A stretch of 64,000 bases of DNA from Flavobacterium resistens (GCF_900182645.1 NZ_FXTA01000001.1:620001-684000), one strand, 5' to 3'; counted from the first letter of the stretch, positions 35,749-44,979 are shown. Made by a program: numbers and translations. The notes: generated by a model from the letters alone, not told the origin.

Positions 35749-36510
35749 TTAGATTATTTTAGTAAACGGAATTTCGTCTTTTAATGCCCGCAGAATAAAA
35801 TTATCATTCAATCCATTTACGATCCAGGTTTCAATATTCGCTGCTTTCGCAATTCCTGCTGCTTCTATTTTGGACTGCATTCCTCCTGTTCCGTGTGATG
35901 ATTTTGATTCGCCGATTTCTTTTTCAAGCGATTTCAAATCATCTACCAATTTGATTGTTTCCGGAACTTCATCATGAATTGAATCTTTCGTATAAATTCC
36001 GTTTGTATTGGTAGCAATTATCAGAATATCAACATTTAAAAGAACTGCTGTTAAAGCCGCTAATTTATCATTATCTCCAAACCGAATCTCATCTGTAGCA
36101 ACAGTATCATTTTCATTAATAATCGGAATGTAATTGTTTTTGACTAATACATTAATGGTATTTACAATGTTCTTTTTAGTCTGTTCTTTTTCGAAATCAG
36201 AATAAGAAAGTAAGCACTGCGAAGTATTTAATCCTAAATCCTTAAAATTTTCATTGTAAATCCGCATTAAATGAGGCTGTCCGATGGAGGCCAAAGCCTG
36301 TTTTACAAAAACATCTTTATCCTGATTATCCAGCTTCACAAACTGTTTTGCTGCCGCAATTGCTCCCGAACTTACTATGATAAACTCATATTCGTCATTT
36401 AAAGTTGCAATCTGTATCCCAAGATCTTCAATCTTTCCCCGCGAAATATGATTGGTTTCTTTGGTTAAAGTATTACTTCCTATTTTTAATAAAATCCTTT
36501 TTTTTGCCAT
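35749..36510 (-). CDS. proB: Glutamate 5-kinase (kinase domain only)
   Basis: 253 residues: an amino-acid kinase domain (KRILLKIGSNTLTKE start; VSSGAIAAAKQ; INENDTVATDEIRFGDNDKLAALTA; SKSSHGTGGMQSKIEAA) without the C-terminal PUA domain of the approximately 367-residue enteric enzyme. It phosphorylates glutamate for ProA, the first step to proline. The enzyme without PUA is normal in some lineages. It sits between proA and argF' inside the arginine cluster, 31 bp from argF', so proline and arginine genes are probably one transcript. Confidence 0.92.
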   Translation of the reverse strand: MAKKRILLKIGSNTLTKETNHISRGKIEDLGIQIATLNDEYEFIIVSSGAIAAAKQFVKLDNQDKDVFVKQALASIGQPHLMRIYNENFKDLGLNTSQCLLSYSDFEKEQTKKNIVNTINVLVKNNYIPIINENDTVATDEIRFGDNDKLAALTAVLLNVDILIIATNTNGIYTKDSIHDEVPETIKLVDDLKSLEKEIGESKSSHGTGGMQSKIEAAGIAKAANIETWIVNGLNDNFILRALKDEIPFTKII

Positions 36511-36522
36511 TTCTTTTAAAGA

Positions 36523-36553
36523 TACTAAGGTTCTAAGATGCTGAGATTCTAAG
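36523..36553. repeat. CTAAG-word repeat between proA and proB
   Basis: ACTAAGGTTCTAAGATG followed by CTGAGATTCTAAG, a second copy of the word family seen at 34677-34761. It is only a half-structure here, with no opposite arm. Confidence 0.6.
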
Positions 36554-36609
36554 TTTTTTCTTTAGAATTTTCTAATTTTCTAATTGCCTCAATTTTCACA
36601 TTATCTAAA

Positions 36610-37803
36610 TTACCTAATCTGTCCTTCTCCGTACACGTACCATTTGTTCGTTACCAAATGTTGAAGTCCGATTGGTCCTCTTTGATGCAATTTATCTGTA
36701 CTTATTGCTAATTCTCCGCCAAGACCAAATTGTCCTCCGTCTGTGAATCTTGTTGATGCATTTTGATAAACTGCTGCTGCATCTATCGATTCCATAAACT
36801 GTTGTGCGACTTCGCTATCTCTGGTAATAATTGCTGCAGAATGTCCTCCGCAATACTTATTGATCATTTCGATCGCATTTTCCTGAGAATCAATTGTTCC
36901 AATTACGATTTTATAATCTAAAAACTCTTCGTACCAAATATCTTCGTTTTGGATTGTTTTGGTATTTTCAAAATTCTCTAAAGATTTATCTACAATAACC
37001 TCCACTTTTGCTTCTATTAAAGCTTCAATCAACATTGCTGTGAAACCTTCAAAATTTGGCAGTTTAGAATCGATTAGAACTTTATCCAAAGAATTACAAG
37101 CCGAAATTTTAGCTGTTTTGGCATTCAAAATCACTTTTAACGCTAAATCTGTATCTGCTTTTTCATGAACGTAAACAAAATTATTCCCGCGTCCGCTTAC
37201 AATTACCGGACAAGTTGCATGCGCTTTTACAAACTCAATTAGCTTTTCGCCGCCTCTCGGAACAATTAAATCGACTTTTTGAGTTGGTTTTTCTAAAAAT
37301 GCCTGAGTTTCTGTTCTGTTGTAATTCAGATATTCCACCCAATCTTTTGAAACTCCGTTTTCTTCTAAAGCTTTATGCCAAAGACTTACGATTTTTAAGT
37401 TTGATTTTAGAGATTCCTTTCCTCCTTTTAATAAAATCTTATTTCCGGATTTAAAAGCGATTCCTCCTGCTTCAATTGTAACATCTGGGCGAGATTCATA
37501 AATAATTAAAATCGTTCCGAAAGCGGCTGTTTTATTTATAACTTTTATTCCATTATCATGAGTAAAATGAAAACGCTCTACTCCAACTGGATCTTCCTGA
37601 GAAGCCAATTGGTTTAATGATAAAATCATCTCATCGACTTTTTTATCATCTACTTTCAGGCGTTCTTCCATCGCTAAATCTGAGCCATCGTAATCAGCGA
37701 GATCTTCCTGATTAGTTAGGATTATCTCATTCCGCTCCTGCTCGACCAGCTTTGCCATGGACCGCAAAACCGCATTTCGTTTTTCAATTGATAATGGAGT
37801 CAT
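36610..37803 (-). CDS. proA: Glutamate-5-semialdehyde dehydrogenase
   Basis: 397 residues of the aldehyde dehydrogenase fold. It reduces gamma-glutamyl phosphate to glutamate-5-semialdehyde with NADPH. The catalytic Cys is in TAKISACNSLDKVLID (about residue 237), with the cofactor loops IYESRPDVTIEAGGIAFKSG and PRGGEKLIEFV and the C-terminal signature ASTRFTDGGQFGLGGELAIST. It lies between argD and proB in the arginine cluster; the product cyclises spontaneously and is used for proline, while an N-acylated analogue is made by ArgC in the parallel branch. Confidence 0.94.
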   Translation of the reverse strand: MTPLSIEKRNAVLRSMAKLVEQERNEIILTNQEDLADYDGSDLAMEERLKVDDKKVDEMILSLNQLASQEDPVGVERFHFTHDNGIKVINKTAAFGTILIIYESRPDVTIEAGGIAFKSGNKILLKGGKESLKSNLKIVSLWHKALEENGVSKDWVEYLNYNRTETQAFLEKPTQKVDLIVPRGGEKLIEFVKAHATCPVIVSGRGNNFVYVHEKADTDLALKVILNAKTAKISACNSLDKVLIDSKLPNFEGFTAMLIEALIEAKVEVIVDKSLENFENTKTIQNEDIWYEEFLDYKIVIGTIDSQENAIEMINKYCGGHSAAIITRDSEVAQQFMESIDAAAVYQNASTRFTDGGQFGLGGELAISTDKLHQRGPIGLQHLVTNKWYVYGEGQIR

Positions 37804-37861
37804 AGTTTCAAGTGGGTTGGTTGTTTTTTGGTTGTTTCTTTTTATAGAAACTTATTAATAC

Positions 37862-37886
37862 CTAACAGGTTTTGGAGACCTGTTAG
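37862..37886. repeat. Hairpin CTAACAGGT / ACCTGTTAG between argD and proA
   Basis: A 9-bp perfect stem with a 7-nt loop and no T run on either side, so a spacer hairpin rather than a standard terminator. The CTAACAGG word is another recurrent Flavobacterium spacer element from memory. Confidence 0.65.
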
Positions 37887-37899
37887 AATAATTGTGTGT

Positions 37900-39039
37900 T
37901 TAGTTTTTTAATTCTTCTAAACTTTCTTTTAAAGCTTTTACAAACGTATCAATATCAGCTTTTTTTACAGTTAAAGGCGGTAAAATTCTTAACAGATTTT
38001 TATTGTTGGCGCTTCCTGTAAAAATGTGTTTTTCGATGATTAATTTCTTTCTTAAAGCCGCTACATCAAAATCAAATTCTACTCCAAGCATTAATCCTTT
38101 TCCTTTTACTTGTTTGATTCCTTCTACTTCTTTGATTTTTTCTAAGAAATATTCATAAACTTCGTTTACATTTTTCTGTAAATCAAGTTTTTCAATTACA
38201 TCTAAAACTGCAATTCCTGCTGCACAAGACAAATGGCTTCCGCCGAAAGTTGTTCCTAATAATCCGAAACTTGCTTCGAATTTTGGAGAAATCAAAATCG
38301 CTCCAACCGGAAAACCGTTCCCCATTCCTTTTGCTACAGAGATAATATCAGCATTAATTCCGTGATGTTGGAAAGCGAAGAATTTCCCGCTTCTTCCGTA
38401 TCCTGATTGTACTTCGTCTAAAATCAAAACCACATCGTGTTTTTTACATGCTTTTTCTAAAGCCTGGAAAAATTCTGTTGTTCCTTGGTCTAATCCTCCA
38501 ACACCCTGAATTCCTTCTATAATTACTGCTGTAACATCACCTTTTGCTAGTTCAGCTTCAACTAATTCGATTTGGTTTAAGGGTAAAAAAGTAACTACTT
38601 GCTGTGCGTTAATCGGCGCAACAATTTTTTTATTATCAGTAACAGCAACAGCTGCAGAAGTTCTTCCGTGAAAGGAATTATCAAAAGCTACAACTCTAGA
38701 TTTTCCGTTATGGAAAGAAGCTAATTTCAAAGCATTTTCGTTTGCTTCAGCTCCAGAACTGCATAAAAACAATTCGTAATCTTCAAGACCAGAAAGTTTT
38801 CCTAATTTCTGAGCCAATTCAACCTGCAAAGGATTCTGAATGGCATTCGAATAAAAACCTAAATTATCGATCTGATTTTTCAATTTTGCTACATAATCCG
38901 GTTGCGTGTGTCCGATAGAAATCACACCATGTCCGCTGTATAAATCTAAATATTCTACTCCTTTGTCGTCAATAATTGTACAATCTACTGCTTTTACTGG
39001 AGTTATGTCGTATAATGGGTAAACGTTGAATAAGTTCAT
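37900..39039 (-). CDS. argD: N-acylornithine aminotransferase
   Basis: 379 residues, class III aminotransferase. It transfers the amino group from glutamate to N-acyl-glutamate semialdehyde. PLP lysine is in DIISVAKGMGNGFPVGAI, the Asp binding the pyridine N is in LILDEVQSGYGRSG, and substrate/PLP phosphate motifs are CSSGAEANENALKLA and NSFHGRTSAAVAV. It could use acetyl- or succinyl-ornithine like other ArgD/AstC enzymes. It is placed between argC and proA, with a 151-bp spacer to argC carrying an inverted repeat of AACTTGAAAC words. Confidence 0.92.
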   Translation of the reverse strand: MNLFNVYPLYDITPVKAVDCTIIDDKGVEYLDLYSGHGVISIGHTQPDYVAKLKNQIDNLGFYSNAIQNPLQVELAQKLGKLSGLEDYELFLCSSGAEANENALKLASFHNGKSRVVAFDNSFHGRTSAAVAVTDNKKIVAPINAQQVVTFLPLNQIELVEAELAKGDVTAVIIEGIQGVGGLDQGTTEFFQALEKACKKHDVVLILDEVQSGYGRSGKFFAFQHHGINADIISVAKGMGNGFPVGAILISPKFEASFGLLGTTFGGSHLSCAAGIAVLDVIEKLDLQKNVNEVYEYFLEKIKEVEGIKQVKGKGLMLGVEFDFDVAALRKKLIIEKHIFTGSANNKNLLRILPPLTVKKADIDTFVKALKESLEELKN

Positions 39040-39057
39040 TTGTGTTTTGTTTATTTT

Positions 39058-39184
39058 GTTTCATGTTTCATGTTTCAAGTTACTCACTGGACGTGAAAAC
39101 TAAAACTTCAAACCTTAAAACTAGTTATGTTTCTTCGTATCTATTTCAAGTAACGAACAGAACTTGAAACTTTAAACTTGAAAC
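39058..39184. repeat. AACTTGAAAC-family inverted repeat between argC and argD
   Basis: Arms at 39058-39081 and 39161-39184 (24 nt each) are reverse complements with three mismatches and enclose about 80 nt. It has the same word set as the repeat between glyA and miaE. Confidence 0.8.
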
Positions 39185-39190
39185 TAAAAA

Positions 39191-40168
39191 TTAAAATCCG
39201 CTTGGTTTCAAATGTAAACCTGTGGCTTCTTCTAAACCGAACATTAAATTCATGTTTTGAATTGCTTGTCCCGAAGCACCTTTGGTTAAGTTATCGATAA
39301 TTGATGTTATGAGAACCCGGTTTCCTTTTTTCAATAAACTGATGATACATTTATTCGTTTGCACCACTTGTTTCATGTTGATGTTTGTTGTGGTAACGGT
39401 TACGAAAGGTTCGTTTTTATAAAACTCTTCATATTTAGCGACCAATTGTTCCAAACTATCATCGCATAATGTATATAAGGTTGCAAAAATTCCTCTTGGA
39501 AAATCTCCTCTATTTGGAATAAAAAGCAATTCGCTGTCAAAATCATCTTGCAATTGAACTAAACTTTCTCCAATTTCTCCTAAATGTTGGTGTTCAAAAG
39601 CTTTGTAATGCGACATATTGTTGTTTCTCCAACTGAAATGAGAAGTTTCAGAAAGACTTACTCCTGCTCCTGTGCTTCCTGTTGTAGCATTAATATGTAC
39701 ATCATTATTCAACAAATTATGTTCGGCTAAAGGCAATAAAGCCAACTGAATAGCTGTTGCAAAACAACCTGGATTTGCGATATAATTTGCTTTTTTGATT
39801 TCGGCTTTATTGATTTCAGGCAATCCGTAAATAAAGTCTTTCCCTTCAAAATGCGCATCTTTATTCAGTCTGAAATCATTTCCTAAATCAATGATTTTAG
39901 TATGACTTGCGAACTGATTTTCTTTCAAAAATGAAATTGATTTTCCGTGACCTAAACACAAGAAAACAACATTTACATCAGGATTTATGACATCAGTAAA
40001 ATTCATTTCGATATCTCCCATCAAATCTTGGTGCGCTATAGAAAGCGGTTTTCCAGCATTTGTAGTACTGTAAACAAAATCAATGTTTACTTTTGGGTGA
40101 TACATTAAAATTCTGATGAGTTCTCCAGCTGTGTAGCCTGAACCACCAATAATTCCGACATTAATCAT
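39191..40168 (-). CDS. argC: N-acyl-gamma-glutamyl-phosphate reductase
   Basis: 325 residues. It reduces N-acylglutamyl phosphate to the semialdehyde with NADPH. The nucleotide-binding start is INVGIIGGSGYTAGELIRIL, the catalytic Cys is in ANYIANPGCFATAIQLAL (about residue 133), and the catalytic His region is HFSWRNNNMSHYKAFEHQHLGE. It overlaps the argG stop by 8 bp (argG ends at 40161, argC starts at 40168), so the two are translationally coupled. The length is typical of the shorter ArgC type. Confidence 0.94.
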   Translation of the reverse strand: MINVGIIGGSGYTAGELIRILMYHPKVNIDFVYSTTNAGKPLSIAHQDLMGDIEMNFTDVINPDVNVVFLCLGHGKSISFLKENQFASHTKIIDLGNDFRLNKDAHFEGKDFIYGLPEINKAEIKKANYIANPGCFATAIQLALLPLAEHNLLNNDVHINATTGSTGAGVSLSETSHFSWRNNNMSHYKAFEHQHLGEIGESLVQLQDDFDSELLFIPNRGDFPRGIFATLYTLCDDSLEQLVAKYEEFYKNEPFVTVTTTNINMKQVVQTNKCIISLLKKGNRVLITSIIDNLTKGASGQAIQNMNLMFGLEEATGLHLKPSGF

Positions 40169-41354
40169 GATCTAATTGATTTACAGATGAAAATATGTTT
40201 TGTGCATTTCCAAGAATTTTGATAAATCCTTTTGCATCGTCAGATGTCCATGCATTGTTCATTTCTCCGTATTGACCAAAACCTGTGTTCATCAAATCAT
40301 TTTTAGATTCGATTCCGTCAAGTGAGAAATGGTATGGTTTTAATGAAACTGTTACCGTTCCATTTACTGTTTTTTGTGTGTCTTGCAAGAAAGTTTCAAT
40401 ATTTCTCATAACAGGATCTAAAAACTGACCTTCATGGAATAACATTCCGTACCAGTTTCCTAATTGCTCTTTCCAATATTGTTGCCATTTTCCAAGAGTA
40501 TGTTTCTCTAATAAATGGTGAGCTTTGATAATAATTAACGGAGCAGCAGCTTCAAAACCAACTCTTCCTTTGATTCCGATAATAGTATCTCCAACGTGAA
40601 TATCTCTACCAATTGCGTAAGCATTGGCCAATTTTTCAAGTTTTACGATATTTTTTTCAGGAACATCTTTCTTTCCATTTAATGCAACCAATTCTCCTTG
40701 TTCAAAATGAAGTGTTACTTTTTCTTCTCCTTCTTTTTGCAATTGCGAAGGATAAGCTTCACTTGGCAATGGCTGGCTTGAAGTTAAAGTTTCTTTTCCT
40801 CCAACACTTGTTCCCCAAAGTCCTTTATTGATAGAATATTGTGCTTTTTCCCAAGAATAATGAACTCCGTTTTGAGCCAAATAATCAACTTCTTCTTGTC
40901 TTGACAATTTTAAATCTCTAATTGGCGTAATGATTTCGATTTCCGGAGCGATTGTCTGGAAAATCAAATCGAAACGAATTTGATCATTTCCAGCACCTGT
41001 ACTTCCGTGTGCGATCGCGCTTGCTCCCACTTTTTTAGCATATTTAATTGCTTCAATTGCCTGAAAAACACGCTCTGCACTTACTGATAACGGATAAGTA
41101 TTGTTTTTTAATACATTTCCGAAAATCAAATATTTTATAGCTTTATCATAATATTTGTCTACGATAGTAAGATTTGCGTGTTGTGCACTTCCCAATTCGT
41201 AAGCTCTTTTTTCAATGGCTGATAATTCTTCTGCGTCGAATCCTCCTGTGTCAACAAGTACAGTATGAACTTCGTATCCTTTTTCATTTTTTAAATATTT
41301 CAAACAATACGAGGTATCTAATCCTCCGCTATAAGCTAATACTACTTTTTTCAT
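40161..41354 (-). CDS. argG: Argininosuccinate synthase
   Basis: 397 residues. It joins citrulline and aspartate with ATP. The PP-loop is VVLAYSGGLDTSYCLKYL (residues about 4-21), with further nucleotide and citrulline sites at IAHGSTGAGNDQIRFDL and SINKGLWGTSVGGKETL. It is the second gene of the cluster after the GNAT gene (54-bp gap) and overlaps argC by 8 bp. The aspartate it uses could be linked to the AspA pool, but the genes are far apart. Confidence 0.94.
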   Translation of the reverse strand: MKKVVLAYSGGLDTSYCLKYLKNEKGYEVHTVLVDTGGFDAEELSAIEKRAYELGSAQHANLTIVDKYYDKAIKYLIFGNVLKNNTYPLSVSAERVFQAIEAIKYAKKVGASAIAHGSTGAGNDQIRFDLIFQTIAPEIEIITPIRDLKLSRQEEVDYLAQNGVHYSWEKAQYSINKGLWGTSVGGKETLTSSQPLPSEAYPSQLQKEGEEKVTLHFEQGELVALNGKKDVPEKNIVKLEKLANAYAIGRDIHVGDTIIGIKGRVGFEAAAPLIIIKAHHLLEKHTLGKWQQYWKEQLGNWYGMLFHEGQFLDPVMRNIETFLQDTQKTVNGTVTVSLKPYHFSLDGIESKNDLMNTGFGQYGEMNNAWTSDDAKGFIKILGNAQNIFSSVNQLDHD

Positions 41355-41408
41355 TTTTTATAATTTTGGCTAATACTTTCGTATTTAGCAGTTTGAGATT
41401 TCTTTTAA

Positions 41409-42056
41409 TTAAATTTTGAGTAAAAAAACAAACGACAATAATTTATTTAAAAATAAAGCCTGTTTAATTTTTTTAAGTCTGCTTAATACAGCCTCGTTAA
41501 AAGGATGTCTAGGCGGTGTTTTTTGTTTTTCTTTTGGATCGTATAACATTCCAGTACAAAGACACATTTTGTTTTCTTTGCTTTGTAAAATCGGGAAGTT
41601 TGTACAGGTTTTACAGCCGGCCCAGAAACTTGGATCGGTTGTAAGTTCTGAGAAAGGAACTGGTTTATAACCTAAATCAGAATTGATTTTCATTACAGCC
41701 AAACCAGTTGTTATTCCAAATATTTTAGCATCTGGATATCTCTGCAAAGAATAATCAAAAACTTTAGATTTTATTTTTTTTGCCAATCCTAAACTTCTAT
41801 AGTCAGGATGTACAATTAACCCCGAATGTGCCACGAATTTTCCGTGTTGCCAGCTTTCGATATAACAAAAACCTGCAAATTTCCCGTCTGCCAGAGCAAT
41901 CATCGCATCACCATTCGACATTTTTTTCTGAATATACTCAGGAGTTCTTTTAGCAATCCCCGTACCTCTTAACAAGGCAGATGATTCTATCGTATCGCAT
42001 ATTTCTTGTGCGAATTTGAAGTGTTCTTCCTGGGTAACAACAATAGAGATCTTCAT
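41409..42056 (-). CDS. GNAT acyltransferase heading the arginine cluster (candidate N-acylglutamate synthase)
   Basis: 215 residues. A GNAT domain (about 1-150) with acetyl-CoA-binding region HSGLIVHPDYRSLGLAKKIKSKVFDYS, then a cysteine-rich tail C-x2-C-x13-C-x-C (GCKTC ... MCLC, about 158-180) that could bind zinc or a metal cluster, and a basic end. The cluster has every other arginine step but no argA, argJ or classical synthase, so this enzyme is the natural candidate to acylate glutamate with acetyl- or succinyl-CoA. That assignment is inference from position. It is the first gene after the long leader (42057-42379), 54 bp before argG. Confidence 0.75.
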   Translation of the reverse strand: MKISIVVTQEEHFKFAQEICDTIESSALLRGTGIAKRTPEYIQKKMSNGDAMIALADGKFAGFCYIESWQHGKFVAHSGLIVHPDYRSLGLAKKIKSKVFDYSLQRYPDAKIFGITTGLAVMKINSDLGYKPVPFSELTTDPSFWAGCKTCTNFPILQSKENKMCLCTGMLYDPKEKQKTPPRHPFNEAVLSRLKKIKQALFLNKLLSFVFLLKI

Positions 42057-42212
42057 TTCAATAATTGAAGTTAGAGTTAAAAATTAAAGCATATTGTTTA
42101 GCTTGAAATCCAGAATTGAATCCAATAAAATTAAGCAAAATAGAAGTAATACCCTCAAAATCAAAAACTTGATTAAGAAAATTTGCAAAATAATAAATAC
42201 TTTTAGGATATG

Positions 42213-42229
42213 TTTGTCCAATGGACAAA
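42213..42229. promoter_or_regulatory. 17-nt palindrome in the arginine-cluster leader
   Basis: TTTGTCCAATGGACAAA has 8-nt perfect arms around one base. It can be an operator in DNA or a 7-bp hairpin with a 3-nt loop in RNA. It does not resemble the ArgR box of Proteobacteria or Bacillus. Confidence 0.55.
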
Positions 42230-42292
42230 TTATGTGATTTCAAAATGAAAAATGGATATGAATAAATATACGGCTATAAAACTCAGTGAACA

Positions 42293-42379
42293 CTATAGAG
42301 ATAGCGTCCGTACTTCGGGAGAAGTAATCGGTGAGTTTGTCCGTGACAAAGAAGTTATATGTAAACTTATTTTATTCAT
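42293..42379 (-). CDS. 28-codon leader ORF upstream of the arginine/proline cluster
   Basis: Starts MNKISLHITS and continues RTNSPITSPEVRTLSL, then TAG. It lies in a local GC-rich island within an AT-rich leader. Arginine codons 13 and 24 are both CGG, unusual in this AGA-using genome. Codons 17-24 can fold as a hairpin with a UCCC loop. The ATG sits within a few bases of the predicted transcription start, which suggests leaderless translation. I do not know a named family for it. Placement before ten arginine/proline genes suggests a translated regulatory leader; there is no terminator, so the mechanism is open. Confidence 0.5.
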   Translation of the reverse strand: MNKISLHITSLSRTNSPITSPEVRTLSL

Positions 42380-42468
42380 CGGTGCAAAAGTACATTAATT
42401 TTTTATTTAGAAAACAAAAAATCAAAATTCTAACATTTTTTTTACGTTTTGTGAATATACAGAAAAAC

Positions 42469-42502
42469 AAAACCCGATAGTTACTGATAACTATCGGGTT
42501 TT
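42469..42502 (-). terminator. Intrinsic terminator behind the M1 peptidase gene
   Basis: A 15-bp perfect stem AAAACCCGATAGTTA / TAACTATCGGGTTTT with a 4-nt loop, 24 bp beyond the peptidase stop. The arms use the CCCGATAG word also seen at 33651-33666. It also separates the divergently placed arginine promoter region. Confidence 0.85.
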
Positions 42503-42525
42503 AAATGATTTAAAATGTTTACTTT

Positions 42526-44793
42526 TTAATTTTTAGTAAAAGGAATTGCTTTTCCATCAGACAAAATCATATCAACAGCAGTTTTAGTTTCATTAAATTT
42601 AAACTTCACACCTGCTCTTTTTGATTCAAATGCATCTTTTTCTCCAGCTACAGCTTTCACTGAGAATTTCGGATAATTAGTCAATTCTGCATATAAAGCA
42701 CTGTTTTTCTCTGTAAACTCAATTTTTATAGGCGCTTTAGATGTAGAATAATTTCCTAAATAACCATCTAAAATAACATCTTGTTCTACTTTGCCTTTTC
42801 CTGCAGTCCAAACATTATTTGATTCATTGAAATCAGGAAACGCGTGATCCGGATCTAAAGTAATACTCTCTATTTCTTCAGTAGAATTATGCTTGAAAGA
42901 CCAGTCATTATTGCGTTGCCAAATTTCTACAGGCAAATTAACTCTGGTTACTTTCCCGCTTTTTGTTTTAACATCTAAAATAATTGGCATTGGCATTTTC
43001 TCAAAATTTTCTACCGTAATAATTACACCTTTTGCAGGATCATTTTTTACATATTTAATCGAATTTACACCTTGGTCAAATCTCCAATTATTTACATACC
43101 AACTTCTCCAGAACCAACTTAAGTCTTCACCTGCAACATTTTCCATTGACCTGAAAAAATCATCTGGTTGAGGATGTTTAAAAGCCCAACGCTGAATATA
43201 AGTTCTAAAAGCAGTATCAAAACGCTCTTTTCCTAAAACTTGCTCTCTTAAAAGAATCAAACCTGCACTTGGTTTAAAATAACACAACATACCAATATTT
43301 GCTTCCTTCATATTATCAGGAGAACTCATAATAGTTTCTAAATCCGGACGCGTAAAAGATTCTGCTTCTTCATGCAAATCTGTTGGTTTTTCTTTGTATT
43401 CGCCGTTATTGAATGCTGCTGTACTCAATGAGTTAATAAAAGTATTAAATCCTTCATCCATCCAAGCGAATAATCTTTCGTTTGAACCAACAATCATTGG
43501 AAACCAAATATGACCAAATTCGTGGTCTGTAACTCCCCATAAATCTTGTCCTTTTGATTTCCATCCACAGAACACAATTCCAGGATATTCCATTCCTCCT
43601 TCGTTTCCTGCCACATTTGTAGCGACCGGATAAGGATACTCAAACCATTGTTTTGAATAATGTTCAATTGCTCCTTTTACATATTCACTTGAGCGTCCAT
43701 AAGCGTCGTTTCCATTACTTTCAACAGGATAAGCTGATAATGCTAAAGCCTTTTTACCACTTGGCAAATTGATTTTTGCTCCATCAAGAATAAAAGCTGG
43801 AGATGAAGCCCAAGAAAAATCACGAGCATTTTTAATTTTATAATGCCATGTTTTCTCTGTTCCTGCATTTGTTTTTGCTGTCGAATTTACTTCATCTGCA
43901 GTACGGATCATAACCGTTTTATCGCTTTGAGAAGCATCTTTGTAACGTTTTAATTGTTCAGCTGAAAAAACTTCCTGACCATTCAATAACTCGCCAGAAG
44001 CAACAACATAATGATTTCCGGGAACAGTAAGCTTTACGTCAAAATCTCCATATTCTAAATAAAATTCAGAAGCTCCTAAATATGGTGCTGTATTCCAGCC
44101 ACGTACATCATCATACACACACATACGTGGGTACCATTGTGCAATTGTGAAGATTTTTCCGTTTTTAGTTTCTAAAACCCCCATTCTGTCTGATCCTTCA
44201 AAAGGAGCAATGAAAGAGAATTCAATTTTGATTTTTACAGAACCTCCTTTTGCAGCCAATTCCTGTGGAAGGAAAATCTGCATTCTGGTATCTGTAACAA
44301 TGTATTTTGCCTCAACTTCTACAGCATTTTTCCCTGATGAAACTACTTTTACAGATTTAATTTTATTTCCTCCGTCAAAAACCTGTCCTTGGGCTCCGTT
44401 ACGGCTTCCAGACAACGGAACGACTGAATTTCCTCTAGAATCATCTTTAAATAAATTCTGATCTAAATTCAACCAAAGAAATCCTAATTTATCAGGACTA
44501 TTGTTCGTATATGTAATTTGATCTGTACCTACAATTTCATTTGTTGTAGCATTTAATTTTGCCGTTATCTGGTAATCGGCTCTGTTTTGCCAATATTCTA
44601 CACCAGGCTGACCACTGGCTGTGCGTGTAGATGTTCCGTTTTTAGTGTAAAAATGCGGGGCAAAGGCATCATGGTAATTATAATTATTTACTGGATTTGT
44701 TGCTGTCCCTGAAGGTGTTTGTTGCGCCCAGGAACAAGAAATCCCAAAAAATAAAGCCGCGGTTAAAATGGCTTTTGCAGATTGCTTCTTCAT
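42526..44793 (-). CDS. M1-family zinc metallopeptidase, secreted
   Basis: 755 residues from ATG 44793 ([24 protein letters not shown], signal peptide); an in-frame TTG at 44817 is less likely. The N-terminal beta domain is followed by the thermolysin-like domain with the zinc motif HEFGH-x18-E (about 423-446; [11 protein letters not shown] ... WMDEGFN) and an exopeptidase-like GGMEYP loop in place of GAMEN. Aminopeptidase activity on peptides in the periplasm or outside is the likely role. Metal ligands and the catalytic Glu are all present. It is monocistronic with its own terminator. Confidence 0.9.
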   Translation of the reverse strand: MKKQSAKAILTAALFFGISCSWAQQTPSGTATNPVNNYNYHDAFAPHFYTKNGTSTRTASGQPGVEYWQNRADYQITAKLNATTNEIVGTDQITYTNNSPDKLGFLWLNLDQNLFKDDSRGNSVVPLSGSRNGAQGQVFDGGNKIKSVKVVSSGKNAVEVEAKYIVTDTRMQIFLPQELAAKGGSVKIKIEFSFIAPFEGSDRMGVLETKNGKIFTIAQWYPRMCVYDDVRGWNTAPYLGASEFYLEYGDFDVKLTVPGNHYVVASGELLNGQEVFSAEQLKRYKDASQSDKTVMIRTADEVNSTAKTNAGTEKTWHYKIKNARDFSWASSPAFILDGAKINLPSGKKALALSAYPVESNGNDAYGRSSEYVKGAIEHYSKQWFEYPYPVATNVAGNEGGMEYPGIVFCGWKSKGQDLWGVTDHEFGHIWFPMIVGSNERLFAWMDEGFNTFINSLSTAAFNNGEYKEKPTDLHEEAESFTRPDLETIMSSPDNMKEANIGMLCYFKPSAGLILLREQVLGKERFDTAFRTYIQRWAFKHPQPDDFFRSMENVAGEDLSWFWRSWYVNNWRFDQGVNSIKYVKNDPAKGVIITVENFEKMPMPIILDVKTKSGKVTRVNLPVEIWQRNNDWSFKHNSTEEIESITLDPDHAFPDFNESNNVWTAGKGKVEQDVILDGYLGNYSTSKAPIKIEFTEKNSALYAELTNYPKFSVKAVAGEKDAFESKRAGVKFKFNETKTAVDMILSDGKAIPFTKN

Positions 44794-44979
44794 ATTTTTT
44801 AGCTGTTTATGTAGCAAATTAATGAAAAAAAAAGCTATTTACAGAGAAATAATCAAGCTTAAATTTAATTTTAGCAAAATTTTATAAATAAAATAAATTG
44901 AGCGATTTTCCTTAAAAAATAAAAATTATTCAAATACCTTTACATTTACATAAAAATAAACCTTTTCAATATTACTATT

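Larger units (their letters stand above)
42057..42420 (-). promoter_or_regulatory. Promoter and long leader of the arginine/proline cluster
   Basis: Minus strand: a -33-type TTTTG near 42415, a 22-nt spacer and a perfect -7 element TACTTTTG (42392-42385), so transcription should begin near 42380. The leader is about 320 nt. It carries a 28-codon ORF (42379-42293) whose ATG lies at or next to the predicted +1, a hairpin CCG-AT-TACTTC / GAAGTA-CGG (42331-42308) inside that ORF, and further down the palindrome TTTGTCCAATGGACAAA (42229-42213). No T-run terminator is visible before the first structural gene. Confidence 0.7.

Noticed and set aside
42058..42243. 61-codon TTG-started frame in the arginine leader, ending one base before the GNAT ATG
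   Set aside because: Its composition (many F, N, I, Y) looks like chance translation of AT-rich sequence and there is no ATG; the 28-codon ORF further upstream has better support.
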